Position numbers and translations under genes: made by a program. A stretch of DNA of 64,000 bases, from assembly GCF_000262045.1 (NCBI RefSeq), contig NZ_AJVF01000041.1:372001-436000 (forward strand), written 5' to 3'. The notes under the pieces were generated by a model that saw only the letters and a list, made by a program, of their open reading frames with translations, was not told the origin of the DNA and searched no databases. The DNA comes from Bacillus siamensis KCTC 13613. Lineage in GTDB: Bacteria > Bacillota > Bacilli > Bacillales > Bacillaceae. The stretch's first letter is position 1. Each line of letters starts with the position of its first letter. Shown one piece after another: positions 10,693 to 20,655 of the stretch.

Positions 10693-11961
10693 ATGACAGC
10701 CGTAAATCAAACCATTTCCAAAGTCGTAAACGGAAAACGCGTCATTACGAAAAAACCTGAACTTCTTGCTCCGGCAGGAAACCTTGAAAAATTAAAAATT
10801 GCCGTTCATTACGGAGCGGACGCGGTTTTTATCGGAGGGCAGGAATACGGGCTCCGCTCTAATGCGGATAACTTTTCTATAGAAGAAATTGCAGAGGGCG
10901 TAGAATTTGCCAAAAAATACGGGGCGAAAATATATGTGACAACAAACATTTTCGCTCATAATGAAAATATGGACGGTCTGGAAGAATACTTAAAAGCGTT
11001 GGGAGACGCAAAAGTTGCCGGAATTATCGTCGCTGATCCGCTGATTATTGAAACATGCCGGAGAGTCGCCCCGGACGTAGAGATTCATCTCAGCACACAG
11101 CAGTCCCTTTCCAACTGGAAAGCGGTGCAGTTCTGGAAAGAAGAAGGTCTTGACCGTGTGGTGCTTGCCCGTGAAACGAGCGGACTGGAAATTAAAGAAA
11201 TGAAGGAAAAGGTGGATATTGAAATCGAAACCTTTATCCATGGCGCCATGTGTATCGCTTATTCAGGCCGCTGCGTGCTGAGCAATCACATGACGGCCCG
11301 TGATTCCAACCGCGGCGGCTGCTGTCAGTCGTGCCGCTGGGATTATGATCTGTATCAGACAGACGGTGCAAACGCGGTCGCGCTTTATGACGAAGAAGAC
11401 GCTCCGTTTGCGATGAGCCCGAAAGATTTAAAATTGATTGAATCCATTCCGCAAATGATCGAGATGGGTATCGACAGTCTGAAAATTGAAGGCCGGATGA
11501 AATCGATTCATTACGTTGCGACGGTTGTCAGCGTGTATCGCAAAGTCATCGACGCATACTGCGCTGATCCTGAAAACTTTGTCATTCAAAAAGAATGGCT
11601 TGATGAGCTGGACAAATGTGCAAACCGGGATACTGCGCCTGCTTTCTTTGAAGGCACGCCCGGTTTTGAGGAGCAGATGTTCGGCGAACACGGAAAGAAA
11701 ACAACATTTGATTTTGCCGGTCTCGTGCTCGCATATAACGAGGAAACTCAAATGGTGACGCTCCAGCAGCGCAATTTCTTTAAACAAGGTGACGAAGTGG
11801 AATTTTTCGGTCCTGAAATTGACAATTTCACATTCACCATCGGCACTATTTGGGACGAAGACGGAAACGAGCTTGATGCTGCCCGCCATCCCCTGCAAAT
11901 CGTTACATTTAAAGTAGACAAAAAGATTTATCCGAGCAACATGATGAGAAAGGGGAAGTAA
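10693..11961 (+). CDS. trhP2: U32 family tRNA hydroxylation protein TrhP2 (YrrO)
   Basis: A 422-residue U32 family protein paralogous to the gene before it. It has the [20 protein letters not shown] start of the family, the motif [18 protein letters not shown] and a cysteine cluster GCCQSCRW near residue 210, as in U32 proteins that bind an iron-sulfur cluster. A C-terminal beta domain follows (about 340-422). The start is an ATG behind AAAGGAGGGTG. Together with TrhP1 it should hydroxylate tRNA wobble uridines, feeding TrmR. It ends five bases before udk. Confidence 0.88.
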   Translation: MTAVNQTISKVVNGKRVITKKPELLAPAGNLEKLKIAVHYGADAVFIGGQEYGLRSNADNFSIEEIAEGVEFAKKYGAKIYVTTNIFAHNENMDGLEEYLKALGDAKVAGIIVADPLIIETCRRVAPDVEIHLSTQQSLSNWKAVQFWKEEGLDRVVLARETSGLEIKEMKEKVDIEIETFIHGAMCIAYSGRCVLSNHMTARDSNRGGCCQSCRWDYDLYQTDGANAVALYDEEDAPFAMSPKDLKLIESIPQMIEMGIDSLKIEGRMKSIHYVATVVSVYRKVIDAYCADPENFVIQKEWLDELDKCANRDTAPAFFEGTPGFEEQMFGEHGKKTTFDFAGLVLAYNEETQMVTLQQRNFFKQGDEVEFFGPEIDNFTFTIGTIWDEDGNELDAARHPLQIVTFKVDKKIYPSNMMRKGK

Positions 11962-11966
11962 TCCCA

Positions 11967-12602
11967 ATGGGTAAGAGTCCTGTAGTTATAGGCATCGCCG
12001 GAGGTTCCGGATCAGGAAAAACAAGCGTCACCCGTTCCATTTACGAACAGTTTAAAGGACACTCGATTTTAATGATCCAGCAAGACCTTTATTATAAAGA
12101 CCAAAGCCATCTTCCGTTTGAAGAAAGGCTCAACACAAACTATGATCACCCGCTTGCATTTGATAATGACTATTTAATCGAGCATATTCAAGAGCTTTTG
12201 AATTACCGGCCGATAGAAAAGCCGATTTATGATTATAAACTCCATACGCGTTCTGAGGAAACCATTCCGGTTGAGCCGAAGGATGTCATTATTTTGGAAG
12301 GCATTCTCGTTCTTGAAGATAAAAGGCTTCGCGACCTCATGGACATAAAACTTTATGTCGACACGGACGCGGATCTCCGTATCATCAGACGGATTATGAG
12401 AGATATTAACGAAAGAGGCCGTTCTATTGATTCTGTCATTGAGCAGTATGTATCCGTCGTCAGACCGATGCACAATCAGTTTGTTGAACCGACGAAACGC
12501 TACGCGGACATCATTATTCCGGAAGGCGGCCAAAACCACGTCGCGATTGATCTGATGGTCACGAAGATTCAAACGATCCTTGAACAAAATGCAATTTTGT
12601 AA
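11967..12602 (+). CDS. udk: Uridine kinase
   Basis: A 211-residue pyrimidine ribonucleoside kinase that phosphorylates uridine and cytidine in the salvage pathway. The P-loop GGSGSGKTS is at residues 11-19, the substrate region DLYYKD follows, and [13 protein letters not shown] contains the lid arginines. It starts five bases after trhP2, so it is the last gene of the trmR-trhP1-trhP2-udk operon; the link to tRNA modification may be only through pyrimidine metabolism. Confidence 0.96.
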   Translation: MGKSPVVIGIAGGSGSGKTSVTRSIYEQFKGHSILMIQQDLYYKDQSHLPFEERLNTNYDHPLAFDNDYLIEHIQELLNYRPIEKPIYDYKLHTRSEETIPVEPKDVIILEGILVLEDKRLRDLMDIKLYVDTDADLRIIRRIMRDINERGRSIDSVIEQYVSVVRPMHNQFVEPTKRYADIIIPEGGQNHVAIDLMVTKIQTILEQNAIL

Positions 12603-12649
12603 TACCATAGCATAGACATAAATAACTCAGACCATATTATGTATAGGCT

Positions 12650-12685
12650 GGAAGGGAATGAGACAGTTCCCTTCTTTCCCTGTTT
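12650..12685 (+). terminator. Weak terminator after udk
   Basis: GAAGGGAA and TTCCCTTC form an eight-base stem with an eight-base loop, followed by TTTCCCTGTTT. The T tract is poor, so termination may be partial. Confidence 0.45.
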
Positions 12686-12780
12686 ATAAACCGAAACATT
12701 TGCAGAAAACACACATTCAGTTTAAGATAAACAGTACCTATATGGGAGAGAAGAACGAGGACTGCCCTGTGTTCTCATTC

Positions 12781-12810
12781 TTGATTTTTTCGTTTATGCT
12801 CTCATACATA
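12781..12810 (+). promoter_or_regulatory. Probable SigA promoter of greA
   Basis: TTGATT (12781-12786) and TACATA (12805-12810) lie 18 bases apart, about 45 bases before the greA start. The boxes are recognisable but not perfect. Confidence 0.5.
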
Positions 12811-12855
12811 ATCACACGTTATTGTTGAGGGACAACCACCAAGGAGTGAAGGAAC

Positions 12856-13329
12856 ATGGCACAAGAAAAAGTTTTTCCGATGACTCAAGAAGGAAAACAA
12901 AAACTTGAACAAGAATTAGAGCAATTGAAAACGGTTAAACGTAAAGAAGTAGTAGAACGCATCAAAATCGCAAGAAGCTTCGGAGATCTGTCAGAGAACT
13001 CTGAGTATGATTCTGCAAAAGAAGAACAGGCATTTGTGGAAGGGCGCATCACGACGCTTGAAAATATGATCCGCAATGCGAAAATCATCGAGGATGACGG
13101 CGGTTCAAATGTTGTCGGTTTGGGAAAAACCGTATCATTCATCGAATTGCCTGACGGTGAAGAAGAATCTTACACGATCGTCGGAAGCGCTGAAGCTGAT
13201 CCGTTTGAAGGAAAAATCTCAAACGACTCGCCGATCGCAAAAAGCCTGCTCGGCAGAAAAGTGGACGAAGAAGTTACTGTTCAGACGCCGGGCGGAGAAA
13301 TGCTCGTGAAAATTGTGAAAATTTCATAA
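12856..13329 (+). CDS. greA: Transcription elongation factor GreA
   Basis: A 157-residue factor that enters the RNA polymerase secondary channel and triggers cleavage of backtracked transcripts. The N-terminal coiled coil (about 1-75) includes [20 protein letters not shown] and the tip region [16 protein letters not shown] with the acidic residues that promote cleavage. The C-terminal FKBP-like domain ends in [11 protein letters not shown] strong ribosome binding site AAGGAGTGAAGG precedes the ATG. It is followed by a terminator that overlaps the start of pbpI. Confidence 0.97.
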   Translation: MAQEKVFPMTQEGKQKLEQELEQLKTVKRKEVVERIKIARSFGDLSENSEYDSAKEEQAFVEGRITTLENMIRNAKIIEDDGGSNVVGLGKTVSFIELPDGEEESYTIVGSAEADPFEGKISNDSPIAKSLLGRKVDEEVTVQTPGGEMLVKIVKIS

Positions 13330-13345
13330 GATCCGTTTAACAATG

Positions 13346-13381
13346 AAACACCTCGTCCAAAATGTGGATGAGGTGTTTTTT
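13346..13381 (+). terminator. greA terminator overlapping the pbpI ribosome binding site
   Basis: AAACACCTCGTCC and GGATGAGGTGTTT form a 13-base stem with one G-T pair and a seven-base loop, followed by T residues up to the pbpI ATG. The 3' arm contains GAGGTG, the only Shine-Dalgarno sequence at a usable distance from that ATG. Folding would both end greA transcripts and hide the pbpI ribosome binding site in readthrough RNA. Confidence 0.85.
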
Positions 13382-15136
13382 ATGATCGTATCAAAAAGGC
13401 TGAAAACAGCCGTGATTTGTTTTCTGCTCGTGTTTTTCTGTTTGCTTGCCAGGCTGGCTGAAATTCAGCTGTTTTTTACAGAATCTTTTTCAAAATCTAA
13501 TATTAATTTGATTCAGGAAAGCGTCAAGCAGCGGACGGAAGAAGTCCTTATTTCAGACGGACGCGGCTCTTTTCTTGATCGGAACGGCAAAGAGCTGACC
13601 GGAAAAAAGCAGCCTGCCGTCGTTCTGTTTCCCTTTCTCGTGACGCAGGATTGGCCGATTGACCGGGTATCCGCCATTCTCGGGATGAAACAGGATGAGC
13701 TCAGGCAGCTTCTCACGGAAGCGAAAAAACCGGTGATCCTAAACAGCAGAAAAATAAAACATCTGACGAAACAATCCGTGTCAAATATCAATTCTTTGAA
13801 ATATCCCGGCATTTACGGCGTATATATGAAAGACAGCAAAGAAACAAACATAGCCGCTCATCTGTTGGGCGCGACAAATCAGGACCCGGAGCTTTTGAAA
13901 AAGAAATATCCCGGACGTAAGGAACTGCCGATCACGGCAAAAATCGGGACAAGCGGGATGGAACGGACGTTTGATGAGTTTTTGCTGGCGGATCATGACA
14001 CAAAACTTTTGTATCATGTCGACGGAAGGGGAAACCCTTTATTCGGAATGGACGTCAAATATACGGCAGAAGCAAACGCGTTTTATCCGCTGCAAGTCAA
14101 AACCTCCATCGACCGCAATATTCAAAAAGCAATGGAAGATGTATTGAAAGACCGCGGGTTAAAAAAGGGGGGAGCCGTCCTTTTAGACATTGAAAAAAGC
14201 AGTGTGCTCGGAATGGTTTCAAAGCCTGACGCCGACATGTCAAAGCAGCAGACACTGCAAAATTACATGCTGACGCCGATTTATCCGGGATCCGTGTTTA
14301 AAACGGTGGTCGCCGCAGCTGCAATTGAACAAAATGAAGTGAAGCCGGGCACATCCTTTAACTGCAGTCTCAACCTGTACGGAGAGCCGGGTGACGACAA
14401 AGGCACGCTCAGTTTTGGAGAAAGCTTTGCCCAAAGCTGCAATTATACGTTTACAAGTCTTGCGGAAAAATTGGTCAAAAAAGATGACTCCGCTATTGAA
14501 AACATGGCGGAAAAACTCGGTCTCACACAGCGGGCGGGCTGGGAAGGCAAGCTGTACCGGGAAGACGGATTCAGGCAGCTGTATAATGAAAAAAGCGGCG
14601 TCATTTGGGGAGATGCCAAAGACAAAACCGTCAAAAGAGCAGTAGCCCAGACGGCGATCGGACAGAAAAACGTGAAAGTCACCCCGCTTGAAGTCGCCAA
14701 TATGATGGCGACGATCGCGCGCGGCGGCGAAAAAAAACAAGTCAAAATCGCGGACAAAATCGAATACAAAAACGGAACGACGATGGCGTCATTCAAAGAT
14801 CAGCCGTTAAAGGGGAAAACGATCGATAAATATACGGCCCAGCAGCTTCAAAAAATTCTCAGAGAAGTCGTTACTTCACCGAAAGGAACCGGCAGGAGAT
14901 TTCAGGATCTGCCGTATGCGGTGGCGGGAAAATCCGGAACGGCCCAGACGGGAATGTTTACAAAAGATAAACAGACGCTTTACAACAAATGGTTTGCGGG
15001 ATACTTTCCCGCGGACAAGCCGAAATATGCTCTCGTTGTGCTGCACATGGACACGCCGGGAGATAAGGCTCTGACAAATACAGTGTTTTATGATATTGTT
15101 AAAAAGGTACATGAAAATGAAACAAATCAGACATAG
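13382..15136 (+). CDS. pbpI: Class B penicillin-binding protein PbpI
   Basis: A 584-residue transpeptidase with one N-terminal membrane anchor (about residues 7-28), a dimerisation domain, and a penicillin-binding domain. Catalytic motifs are SVFK with Ser304, SCN in the segment FAQSCNYTF, and KSGTAQTG near residue 519. B. subtilis PbpI (PBP4b) is made in the mother cell during sporulation and is thought to act in spore peptidoglycan synthesis. The ATG chosen follows the GAGGTG buried in the greA terminator. yrrS lies directly downstream. Confidence 0.92.
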   Translation: MIVSKRLKTAVICFLLVFFCLLARLAEIQLFFTESFSKSNINLIQESVKQRTEEVLISDGRGSFLDRNGKELTGKKQPAVVLFPFLVTQDWPIDRVSAILGMKQDELRQLLTEAKKPVILNSRKIKHLTKQSVSNINSLKYPGIYGVYMKDSKETNIAAHLLGATNQDPELLKKKYPGRKELPITAKIGTSGMERTFDEFLLADHDTKLLYHVDGRGNPLFGMDVKYTAEANAFYPLQVKTSIDRNIQKAMEDVLKDRGLKKGGAVLLDIEKSSVLGMVSKPDADMSKQQTLQNYMLTPIYPGSVFKTVVAAAAIEQNEVKPGTSFNCSLNLYGEPGDDKGTLSFGESFAQSCNYTFTSLAEKLVKKDDSAIENMAEKLGLTQRAGWEGKLYREDGFRQLYNEKSGVIWGDAKDKTVKRAVAQTAIGQKNVKVTPLEVANMMATIARGGEKKQVKIADKIEYKNGTTMASFKDQPLKGKTIDKYTAQQLQKILREVVTSPKGTGRRFQDLPYAVAGKSGTAQTGMFTKDKQTLYNKWFAGYFPADKPKYALVVLHMDTPGDKALTNTVFYDIVKKVHENETNQT

Positions 15137-15199
15137 AACAACCGCTCAGCCCATGTTAAAATATATGCTGAGCAAGAGGGATAAAGGAGTGCAGAATGA

Positions 15200-15895
15200 T
15201 TGAGCAATAAACAATCTCGTTTTGAAAACCGTGATAAGCGCAGAAAAGCAAATTTGGTGCTTAACATTTTAATTGCTATCGTATCTATTCTTATTGTCGT
15301 CGTTGCAGTCAGCCTCTTCATCAACAGTCCGTCCAGCGACGTGAGCCAGAAACAGGAAACCCCTGCATCAGGCAAGACGAAGCAGACCTCAGATGAGGAC
15401 ATAAAAGACAGCAAAAAAGATACGGCCTCAGACGATGACAAAAAAGATAAACAGGATAAGGACAAATCCGATTCATCTTCAGACTCTGACAGCAAAAAAG
15501 ACGATGATTCATCAAAAAGTGATGACAGCAAAAAAGCCTCTGATTCAAGCGACCCTTTTAAAGGAGCAAAAATAACAGAGGGCGGCTCATCCAGCGATGT
15601 CGATAAAACAATTGTTAACTCAAAATGGAAACCAGTCGGCACAAAGCAGACGGGAGAACATGCGGCGACGTATGACTCGAGCTCTGAAGACTGGTCCGAA
15701 ATGCTTGACGCCATCTCTTACGCAACCGGCGTGTCAAAAGATCACATGACAGTGCTGTGGCTCGGAAACAATGGAAGCCCGCAAGATGCGAAGGGTAAAG
15801 TTTTAGACAAAACGAACGGCAAAAAGTATCAGGTCACCATCACTTGGGAAGACAAAAAAGGCTGGAAGCCGACAAAAGTAGAAACCTTAAAATAA
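15200..15895 (+). CDS. yrrS: YrrS family membrane-anchored protein (DUF1510)
   Basis: A 231-residue protein with a short basic cytoplasmic tail, one transmembrane helix (about 18-37), a long low-complexity Ser/Asp/Lys linker (about 50-125), and a C-terminal DUF1510 domain ending in WKPTKVETLK. The domain faces outward by topology. The start is a TTG behind AAAGGAG. It follows pbpI by about 60 bases, a pairing conserved in B. subtilis, so a role with the spore cell-wall enzyme is likely but unproven. Confidence 0.87.
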   Translation: MSNKQSRFENRDKRRKANLVLNILIAIVSILIVVVAVSLFINSPSSDVSQKQETPASGKTKQTSDEDIKDSKKDTASDDDKKDKQDKDKSDSSSDSDSKKDDDSSKSDDSKKASDSSDPFKGAKITEGGSSSDVDKTIVNSKWKPVGTKQTGEHAATYDSSSEDWSEMLDAISYATGVSKDHMTVLWLGNNGSPQDAKGKVLDKTNGKKYQVTITWEDKKGWKPTKVETLK

Positions 15896-15899
15896 CCGC

Positions 15900-15932
15900 A
15901 AAAAAGCAGCTGATTCTTCAGCTGCTTTTTTC
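15900..15932 (+). terminator. Terminator after yrrS
   Basis: AAAAAAGCAGCTGA and TCAGCTGCTTTTTT form a near-perfect stem with T tracts in both directions, so it can serve both yrrS and the convergent yrzA. Confidence 0.9.
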
Positions 15933-15934
15933 TG

Positions 15935-16138
15935 TCATACGTCAGCTGAAAAATGCACCGACGCGCTGTAAAGGATTCTGCCGTCAACGGCCGTCACCTG
16001 ATGGGATACAGAACGGACGCGAAGCATAATCGCCTGGTTGTTTTCAATCTGTACGTTTATTTTCTTTTCCAGCTCCTGCAAAGATGCCGCTTCAAAAAAT
16101 TCTACTTTATCTTTTATTAAATCCAATTGAAAATTCAT
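15935..16138 (-). CDS. yrzA: DUF2536 family protein YrzA
   Basis: A 67-residue protein starting MNFQLDLIKDKVEFFEAAS, which matches the length and sequence of B. subtilis YrzA. The ATG is preceded by AGGAGGATC on the minus strand. It looks soluble, with a predicted helix followed by beta strands (AIMLRVRSVSHQV). Its function is unknown. It is transcribed toward yrrS and shares the bidirectional terminator. Confidence 0.85.
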   Translation of the reverse strand: MNFQLDLIKDKVEFFEAASLQELEKKINVQIENNQAIMLRVRSVSHQVTAVDGRILYSASVHFSADV

Positions 16139-16271
16139 CAGTATAGATCCTCCTGATTTTTCTTCTGAGTCAATGAAAGTATAAGCCTTTCTGCTGTAAT
16201 TGCGCAATAATCCCAAAGTATTTTAGTACCCTTTCGCTCTTTTTTGTGATAGGATAGGAACTGTTCCATGA

Positions 16272-16303
16272 TTAATCCATACTATACTCATAGGAATTAT
16301 AAA
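16272..16303 (+). promoter_or_regulatory. Probable CymR operator upstream of yrrT
   Basis: The stretch TAATCCATACTATACTCATA followed by GGAATTATA resembles the CymR target of B. subtilis, where CymR represses the yrrT-mtnN-mccAB-yrhC operon when cysteine is plentiful. I see the GGAATT core and an AT-rich 5' part; the exact consensus is from memory. Confidence 0.5.
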
Positions 16304-16321
16304 TTATGGAGAGTGAAAAAT

Positions 16322-16963
16322 ATGGGCCGTGAATTTATTCCTTTATTTGAAGATTGGGCAGCGACTTATGACGCCACGGTGCACGGAGCTGACGAACAAT
16401 ATGCTGATGTTTTTAAAGGGTATGACAATATTCTTGACAGCATCGTCGCACTTTCGGGTTCTAACGTTTTAGAGTTCGGACCGGGCACAGGGAATTTAAC
16501 GGCGAAATTAGCCGCCGCGAACAAAAAAGTGTTTGGTGTAGAACCGTCTCCGTCAATGAGAAAATTGGCAGCTGACAAGCTTTCTGACAGAGCTGTGTTC
16601 AGTGACGGGGATTTTCTGGAGTTTCCCGCTCCGCCTTTCCAAATAGATACCATCGTCAGCTCGTACGCATTTCATCATTTAACCGATGAAGAAAAGCAAG
16701 CGGCTGTAAAGCAATATGGCACAATCCTTCAGAAGCATGATAAAATAGTGTTTGCCGATACCGTCTTTAAAGATCATGAAGCATACGGGGAAGCCGTCAG
16801 AAAAGCAAACCGAAACGGCTATCACCAATTAGCGGACGATTTAAAGACGGAACATTATCCGACACTCGGGACAATGAAAAACATCTTTTCAGCTGAGGGA
16901 TTTGCCGCAAGATTTACGCAGCAAAACGACTTTGTCTGGATAATGGAGGCGATTAAACGGTAA
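16322..16963 (+). CDS. yrrT: SAM-dependent methyltransferase YrrT
   Basis: A 213-residue class I methyltransferase. SAM motif I VLEFGPGTGNLTAKLA lies near residue 48, followed by the acidic motif II region GVEPSPSMR and the post-motif VSSYAFHHL. It is the first gene of the operon that recycles S-adenosylhomocysteine and converts homocysteine to cysteine, so it may supply SAH by methylating an unknown acceptor. The ATG at MGREFIPLFEDW matches B. subtilis; a longer in-frame start lies inside the putative operator. Confidence 0.88.
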   Translation: MGREFIPLFEDWAATYDATVHGADEQYADVFKGYDNILDSIVALSGSNVLEFGPGTGNLTAKLAAANKKVFGVEPSPSMRKLAADKLSDRAVFSDGDFLEFPAPPFQIDTIVSSYAFHHLTDEEKQAAVKQYGTILQKHDKIVFADTVFKDHEAYGEAVRKANRNGYHQLADDLKTEHYPTLGTMKNIFSAEGFAARFTQQNDFVWIMEAIKR

Positions 16964-16983
16964 ATCGAAGGGATTGTGTATAA

Positions 16984-17679
16984 ATGAAACTGGCAGTCAT
17001 CGGAGCAATGGAAGAAGAAGTTACGATTTTAAGAAGCAAACTGAAAGACGCAAAACAAGAAATGATCGCTCACTGTGAGTTTACGACGGGAAGCTATGAA
17101 GGCGTCGAAGTTATCTTGCTGAAATCAGGCATCGGAAAAGTCAACGCGGCGATCAGCACGACGCTTCTGCTTGACCGTTTCAAACCTGATTATGTGATTA
17201 ACACAGGCTCAGCGGGCGGATTTCATCATACATTGAATGTAGGAGACGTCGTCATCTCAACAGATGTCCGCCATCATGACGTGGACGTGACGGCGTTTGA
17301 CTATGAATACGGACAGGTGCCGGGTCTTCCGGCAGCATACAAGGCTGATGAAAAGCTGATCAGCATTACCGAGGAAGCGGTTTCTGAACTGAACGGCATT
17401 CAAGTCGCAAAAGGCACAATCGCTACTGGAGATTCTTTTATGAATGATCCGAAGCGGGTTGAAGACGTACGCGCCAAGTTTGCGGATTTGTACGCGGTTG
17501 AGATGGAAGCTGCAGCTGTCGCACAGGTGTGCCACCAGTTCAAAACGCCTTTTGTTGTCATCAGAGCTCTATCTGATATTGCCGGAAAAGAATCTGACGT
17601 TTCATTTGATAAATTTTTAGAACAGGCAGCCGTTCATTCAACTGAGCTTGTCCTGAATGTCATCAAACGAATTCACTAA
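16984..17679 (+). CDS. mtnN: 5'-methylthioadenosine / S-adenosylhomocysteine nucleosidase
   Basis: A 231-residue nucleosidase that cleaves SAH and methylthioadenosine to adenine and the thioribose. The N-terminal [13 protein letters not shown] contains the catalytic Glu12; [12 protein letters not shown] (about residue 171) binds ribose, and [12 protein letters not shown] carries the catalytic Asp. In the operon it links SAM use (yrrT) to homocysteine formation and then to cysteine through mccA and mccB. Confidence 0.96.
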   Translation: MKLAVIGAMEEEVTILRSKLKDAKQEMIAHCEFTTGSYEGVEVILLKSGIGKVNAAISTTLLLDRFKPDYVINTGSAGGFHHTLNVGDVVISTDVRHHDVDVTAFDYEYGQVPGLPAAYKADEKLISITEEAVSELNGIQVAKGTIATGDSFMNDPKRVEDVRAKFADLYAVEMEAAAVAQVCHQFKTPFVVIRALSDIAGKESDVSFDKFLEQAAVHSTELVLNVIKRIH

Positions 17680-17725
17680 GCGGGGGATTCTCGTTCTCCT
17701 CCGCTTTCAGGGGGAGGACACCATA

Positions 17726-18649
17726 TTGAACGTGATAACAGATATTACAGAACTGATCGGACATACACCGCTGCTCCGTCTCAAGCATTTTGATATACCG
17801 GAGGGAACAGCGGTTTATGCTAAGCTTGAGATGATGAATCCGGGCGGCAGCATTAAAGACAGGCTGGGCGAGATGCTCATTGAAGATGCGCTTCACACGG
17901 GCAAGGTGAAACCGGGCGGCGTTATCATTGAAGCGACAGCCGGGAACACCGGAATCGGACTCGCTCTGTGCGCCAGAAAGCACCGGCTTCGCGCCGTTTT
18001 TTGCGTCCCGGAGCATTTCAGCAGAGAAAAGCAGCAGATTATGAAAGCGCTCGGAGCGGAGATTGTGCATACGCCGAGAGAAGAAGGCATGCAGGGAGCC
18101 ATCCGAAAAGCGCTTGAGCTGGAGAGAGAGATTAATAATTCTTATGCCGTTCTGCAATTTAAAAACCGAGTAAATCCATTGACTTACTATAAAACACTCG
18201 GTCCCGAAATTTGGAAAGCGCTCGGCGGCAATATCCACACCTTTGTCGCCGGAGCGGGTTCCGGCGGGACTTTTGCCGGCACGGCAGCTTATCTAAAAGA
18301 AAAAAATCCTGCCGTCAAAACGGTGATCGTTGAACCGGAAGGCTCCATCCTGAACGGCGGAGAACCGCATGCCCATAAAACGGAAGGCATCGGTATGGAG
18401 TTTATCCCGGATTATATGGACGAGAGCCATTTTGACGCCATTTACACGGTGGAAGACGATAAGGCGTTTTCGTTTGTCAGAGAAGCGGCCGAGAAAGAAG
18501 GCCTTTTAATCGGAAGCTCATCAGGGGCGGCTCTATATGCGGCGCTGGAAGAAGCGAAAAAAGCGCCCGCCGGCTCAAATATCGTCACCATTTTCCCAGA
18601 TGGCAGCGATCGTTATATAAGCAAAAACATTTTCCAAGGAGGTCAGTAA
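17726..18649 (+). CDS. mccA: Cystathionine beta-synthase MccA
   Basis: A 307-residue PLP-dependent enzyme of the cysteine synthase / cystathionine beta-synthase fold. Lys42 in GGSIKDR is the PLP lysine, [11 protein letters not shown] binds substrate, [10 protein letters not shown] binds PLP phosphate, and SSSGAAL is near the end. In B. subtilis MccA joins homocysteine and O-acetylserine to cystathionine. The start is a TTG behind GGGGGAGGA, which gives the 307-residue length; the longer in-frame extension overlaps mtnN. mccB follows one base after the stop. Confidence 0.93.
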   Translation: MNVITDITELIGHTPLLRLKHFDIPEGTAVYAKLEMMNPGGSIKDRLGEMLIEDALHTGKVKPGGVIIEATAGNTGIGLALCARKHRLRAVFCVPEHFSREKQQIMKALGAEIVHTPREEGMQGAIRKALELEREINNSYAVLQFKNRVNPLTYYKTLGPEIWKALGGNIHTFVAGAGSGGTFAGTAAYLKEKNPAVKTVIVEPEGSILNGGEPHAHKTEGIGMEFIPDYMDESHFDAIYTVEDDKAFSFVREAAEKEGLLIGSSSGAALYAALEEAKKAPAGSNIVTIFPDGSDRYISKNIFQGGQ

Positions 18650-18650
18650 G

Positions 18651-19793
18651 ATGAAGAAAAAAACGCTGATGGTGCACGGAGGAATTACGGGAGATGAAAA
18701 GACCGGAGCGGTTTCCGTACCGATTTATCAAGTAAGCACGTACCAGCAGCCGAAAGCGGGCGAGCACACGGGCTATGAATATTCAAGAACGGCCAATCCG
18801 ACGCGGACGGCTCTTGAAAGTTTAATTACGGAGCTTGAAGGCGGCGCGGCGGGATATGCATTCGGTTCTGGTATGGCTGCGATTACAGCCGTCATGATGC
18901 TGTTTGACAGCGGCGATCATGTTATTTTGACGGATGATGTATACGGCGGCACTTACCGGGTGATGACAGGTGTGCTGAACCGCTTCGGCATTGAAGCGGA
19001 CTTTGTCGATACGAGCAGCAAAGAAAAAGTCCAAAAAGCCATCCGTCCGAATACGAAAGCGATTTATATCGAAACGCCGACAAACCCGCTTTTGAAAGTG
19101 ACTGACCTCAAACTGATGTCTGACATCGCAAAAGAAGCGGGCGTATTGCTTATCGTCGATAATACGTTTTACACGCCGTATTTCCAGCAGCCGCTCAGCT
19201 TCGGCGCTGACATCGTGCTGCACAGCGCGACAAAATATCTCGGCGGCCACAGCGATGTCGTCGGCGGCTTAGTCGTGACGGCTGATAAAGAGCTCGGTGA
19301 AAAGCTTCATTACGTGCAAAACTCAACAGGCGGCGTTTTAGGACCGCAGGATTCATGGCTTTTAATGAGAGGCATTAAAACACTGGGACTCAGAATGGAT
19401 GCCATCAATCACAGCGCCGGAAAAATCGCCGAGCTGCTTGAATCGCATGATGCCGTTCAGACGCTCTACTATCCGGGATCAGCGAAACACCCGGGCCATG
19501 AGCTGACAAAAGCGCAAAGCTCCGGTTTCGGCGGAATGATTTCCTTTGATATCGGCAGCAGCGAACGCGTCGACGCATTTTTAGAAAAATTGAACCTGTT
19601 TACGATCGCGGAAAGCTTAGGAGCGGTTGAAAGCTTAATCTCCGTGCCGTCCAGAATGACGCATGCTTCAATCCCGCGCGACCGCCGGCTTGCACTTGGC
19701 ATAACAGACGGGCTCGTCCGGATCTCAGTCGGTATTGAGGATACTGAGGATTTAACGGCGGATGTGAAACAGGCGCTTGATTCACTTTTATAA
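18651..19793 (+). CDS. mccB: Cystathionine gamma-lyase / homocysteine gamma-lyase MccB
   Basis: A 380-residue PLP-dependent Cys/Met metabolism enzyme. SRTANPTRTALE binds the cofactor phosphate, DNTFYTPYFQQP carries the PLP-binding Asp, and LHSATKYLGGHSDVVGG contains the Schiff-base lysine near residue 197. It cleaves cystathionine to cysteine, 2-oxobutyrate and ammonia. It follows mccA by one base with the ribosome binding site AAGGAGG inside the end of mccA, so translation is probably coupled. Confidence 0.95.
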   Translation: MKKKTLMVHGGITGDEKTGAVSVPIYQVSTYQQPKAGEHTGYEYSRTANPTRTALESLITELEGGAAGYAFGSGMAAITAVMMLFDSGDHVILTDDVYGGTYRVMTGVLNRFGIEADFVDTSSKEKVQKAIRPNTKAIYIETPTNPLLKVTDLKLMSDIAKEAGVLLIVDNTFYTPYFQQPLSFGADIVLHSATKYLGGHSDVVGGLVVTADKELGEKLHYVQNSTGGVLGPQDSWLLMRGIKTLGLRMDAINHSAGKIAELLESHDAVQTLYYPGSAKHPGHELTKAQSSGFGGMISFDIGSSERVDAFLEKLNLFTIAESLGAVESLISVPSRMTHASIPRDRRLALGITDGLVRISVGIEDTEDLTADVKQALDSLL

Positions 19794-19876
19794 AGATTGG
19801 ATAGATTTACATTCTCTGTCGGCTGCCAGCTTATATTATAATGTTGTTAGACTATAAAACTGGCAGGTGACCTTAT

Positions 19877-20107
19877 ATGGAGAACAAAAGACTGAAATCA
19901 TTAATAGAAGATTTTAAGCATTACGCATTTATTCTGCTTGCAGTCAGCACCTTCATTTATATCGGCGCGGTTCTTCCCGGACAAGGGCTGACGGCGGGCC
20001 AGAAAATGCTGATGTTTGTAACGGATTGTGTATTTTTAGCGGGCGCTTATTTCTGCGTTGACCGTTCACTTATTTATAAAAAGAGGCTGGAAGAAGCCGA
20101 GGAATAA
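19877..20107 (+). CDS. yrhC: YrhC family small membrane protein
   Basis: A 76-residue protein with two predicted transmembrane helices (about 16-35 and 45-62) and charged ends, similar to B. subtilis YrhC. It is the last gene of the yrrT-mtnN-mccAB operon, 83 bases after mccB, and is followed by a terminator. Function unknown; the operon context suggests a link to sulfur metabolism. Confidence 0.83.
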   Translation: MENKRLKSLIEDFKHYAFILLAVSTFIYIGAVLPGQGLTAGQKMLMFVTDCVFLAGAYFCVDRSLIYKKRLEEAEE

Positions 20108-20141
20108 AAAAAAGCCATTGTCAAAAGACAATGGCTTTTTC
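20106..20141 (+). terminator. Terminator after yrhC
   Basis: AAAAGCCATTGTC and GACAATGGCTTTTT form a perfect stem around AAAA with flanking A and T tracts, so it can act for yrhC and for the convergent yrhD. Confidence 0.93.
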
Positions 20142-20146
20142 GTTGC

Positions 20147-20638
20147 TTACTCAGACGGCGTTTCTCGTAATTCTTTTCCCATTCCTTTTAAAAACTGCAG
20201 GCCGAAGCCGAGCGCGCGGTTAATATCGGGATCACCGGCGGCTTTCATCAGTTCAAACATACTGACTTTCCGGTCTTCTTTTAAAAAGCTTTGCGCCTGA
20301 TCCGTTCCGGCCATGACGCTCTCTAAAAGTCTGCCCATAAATTCAGGATCAGCTTTTGACAGCGCGCCTCCCGCTGCCATCATCGTATTCAGGAGATTTG
20401 TGACAGGTTCCCGGGAAATCTGTCCGAGCGCGATTTTGGCAATTTCCTCTTTCGCCTGGAGCATATAGCCGGCGGCATCAAAAATGCCCAAGCCATTCAG
20501 CTCCGCCATAATAGACATCGTTTTCGCGACGGCTTCTTCATTTTCTGCGAGAAGTGTTTTCAGTTCTTCCAGCTTTTCTGCTTTCAGCTGTTCCTCCGTT
20601 TTTGTTTCTTTTTGAATTTCAGTAATTGGGCTTGCCAT
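20147..20638 (-). CDS. yrhD: DUF1641 family formate dehydrogenase accessory protein YrhD
   Basis: A 163-residue, mainly helical cytoplasmic protein of the DUF1641 family. The start MASPITEIQKETKTEEQL is preceded by AAAGGAGGAAGCATT; an in-frame extension upstream overlaps yrhE and is ignored. The C-terminal part ALGFGLQFLKGMGKEL is typical of the family. It lies 17 bases after yrhE on the minus strand, a pairing found repeatedly for FdhA-like enzymes, so it probably helps assemble or regulate the dehydrogenase. Confidence 0.87.
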   Translation of the reverse strand: MASPITEIQKETKTEEQLKAEKLEELKTLLAENEEAVAKTMSIMAELNGLGIFDAAGYMLQAKEEIAKIALGQISREPVTNLLNTMMAAGGALSKADPEFMGRLLESVMAGTDQAQSFLKEDRKVSMFELMKAAGDPDINRALGFGLQFLKGMGKELRETPSE

Positions 20639-20655
20639 AATGCTTCCTCCTTTCC

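Noticed and set aside
15127-15714. Long serine-rich antisense frame opposite yrrS
   Set aside because: It is the shadow of the low-complexity Ser/Asp/Lys linker of YrrS and has no ribosome binding site.
16200-16321. Possible S-box (SAM-I) riboswitch before the methionine-to-cysteine operon
   Set aside because: The leader is too short and no S-box core is present; a CymR-like operator explains the region better.
17677-17706. Hairpin AAGCGGGGG / CCTCCGCTT between mtnN and mccA
   Set aside because: No T tract follows, and the operon continues; it is more likely a chance or processing hairpin than a terminator.
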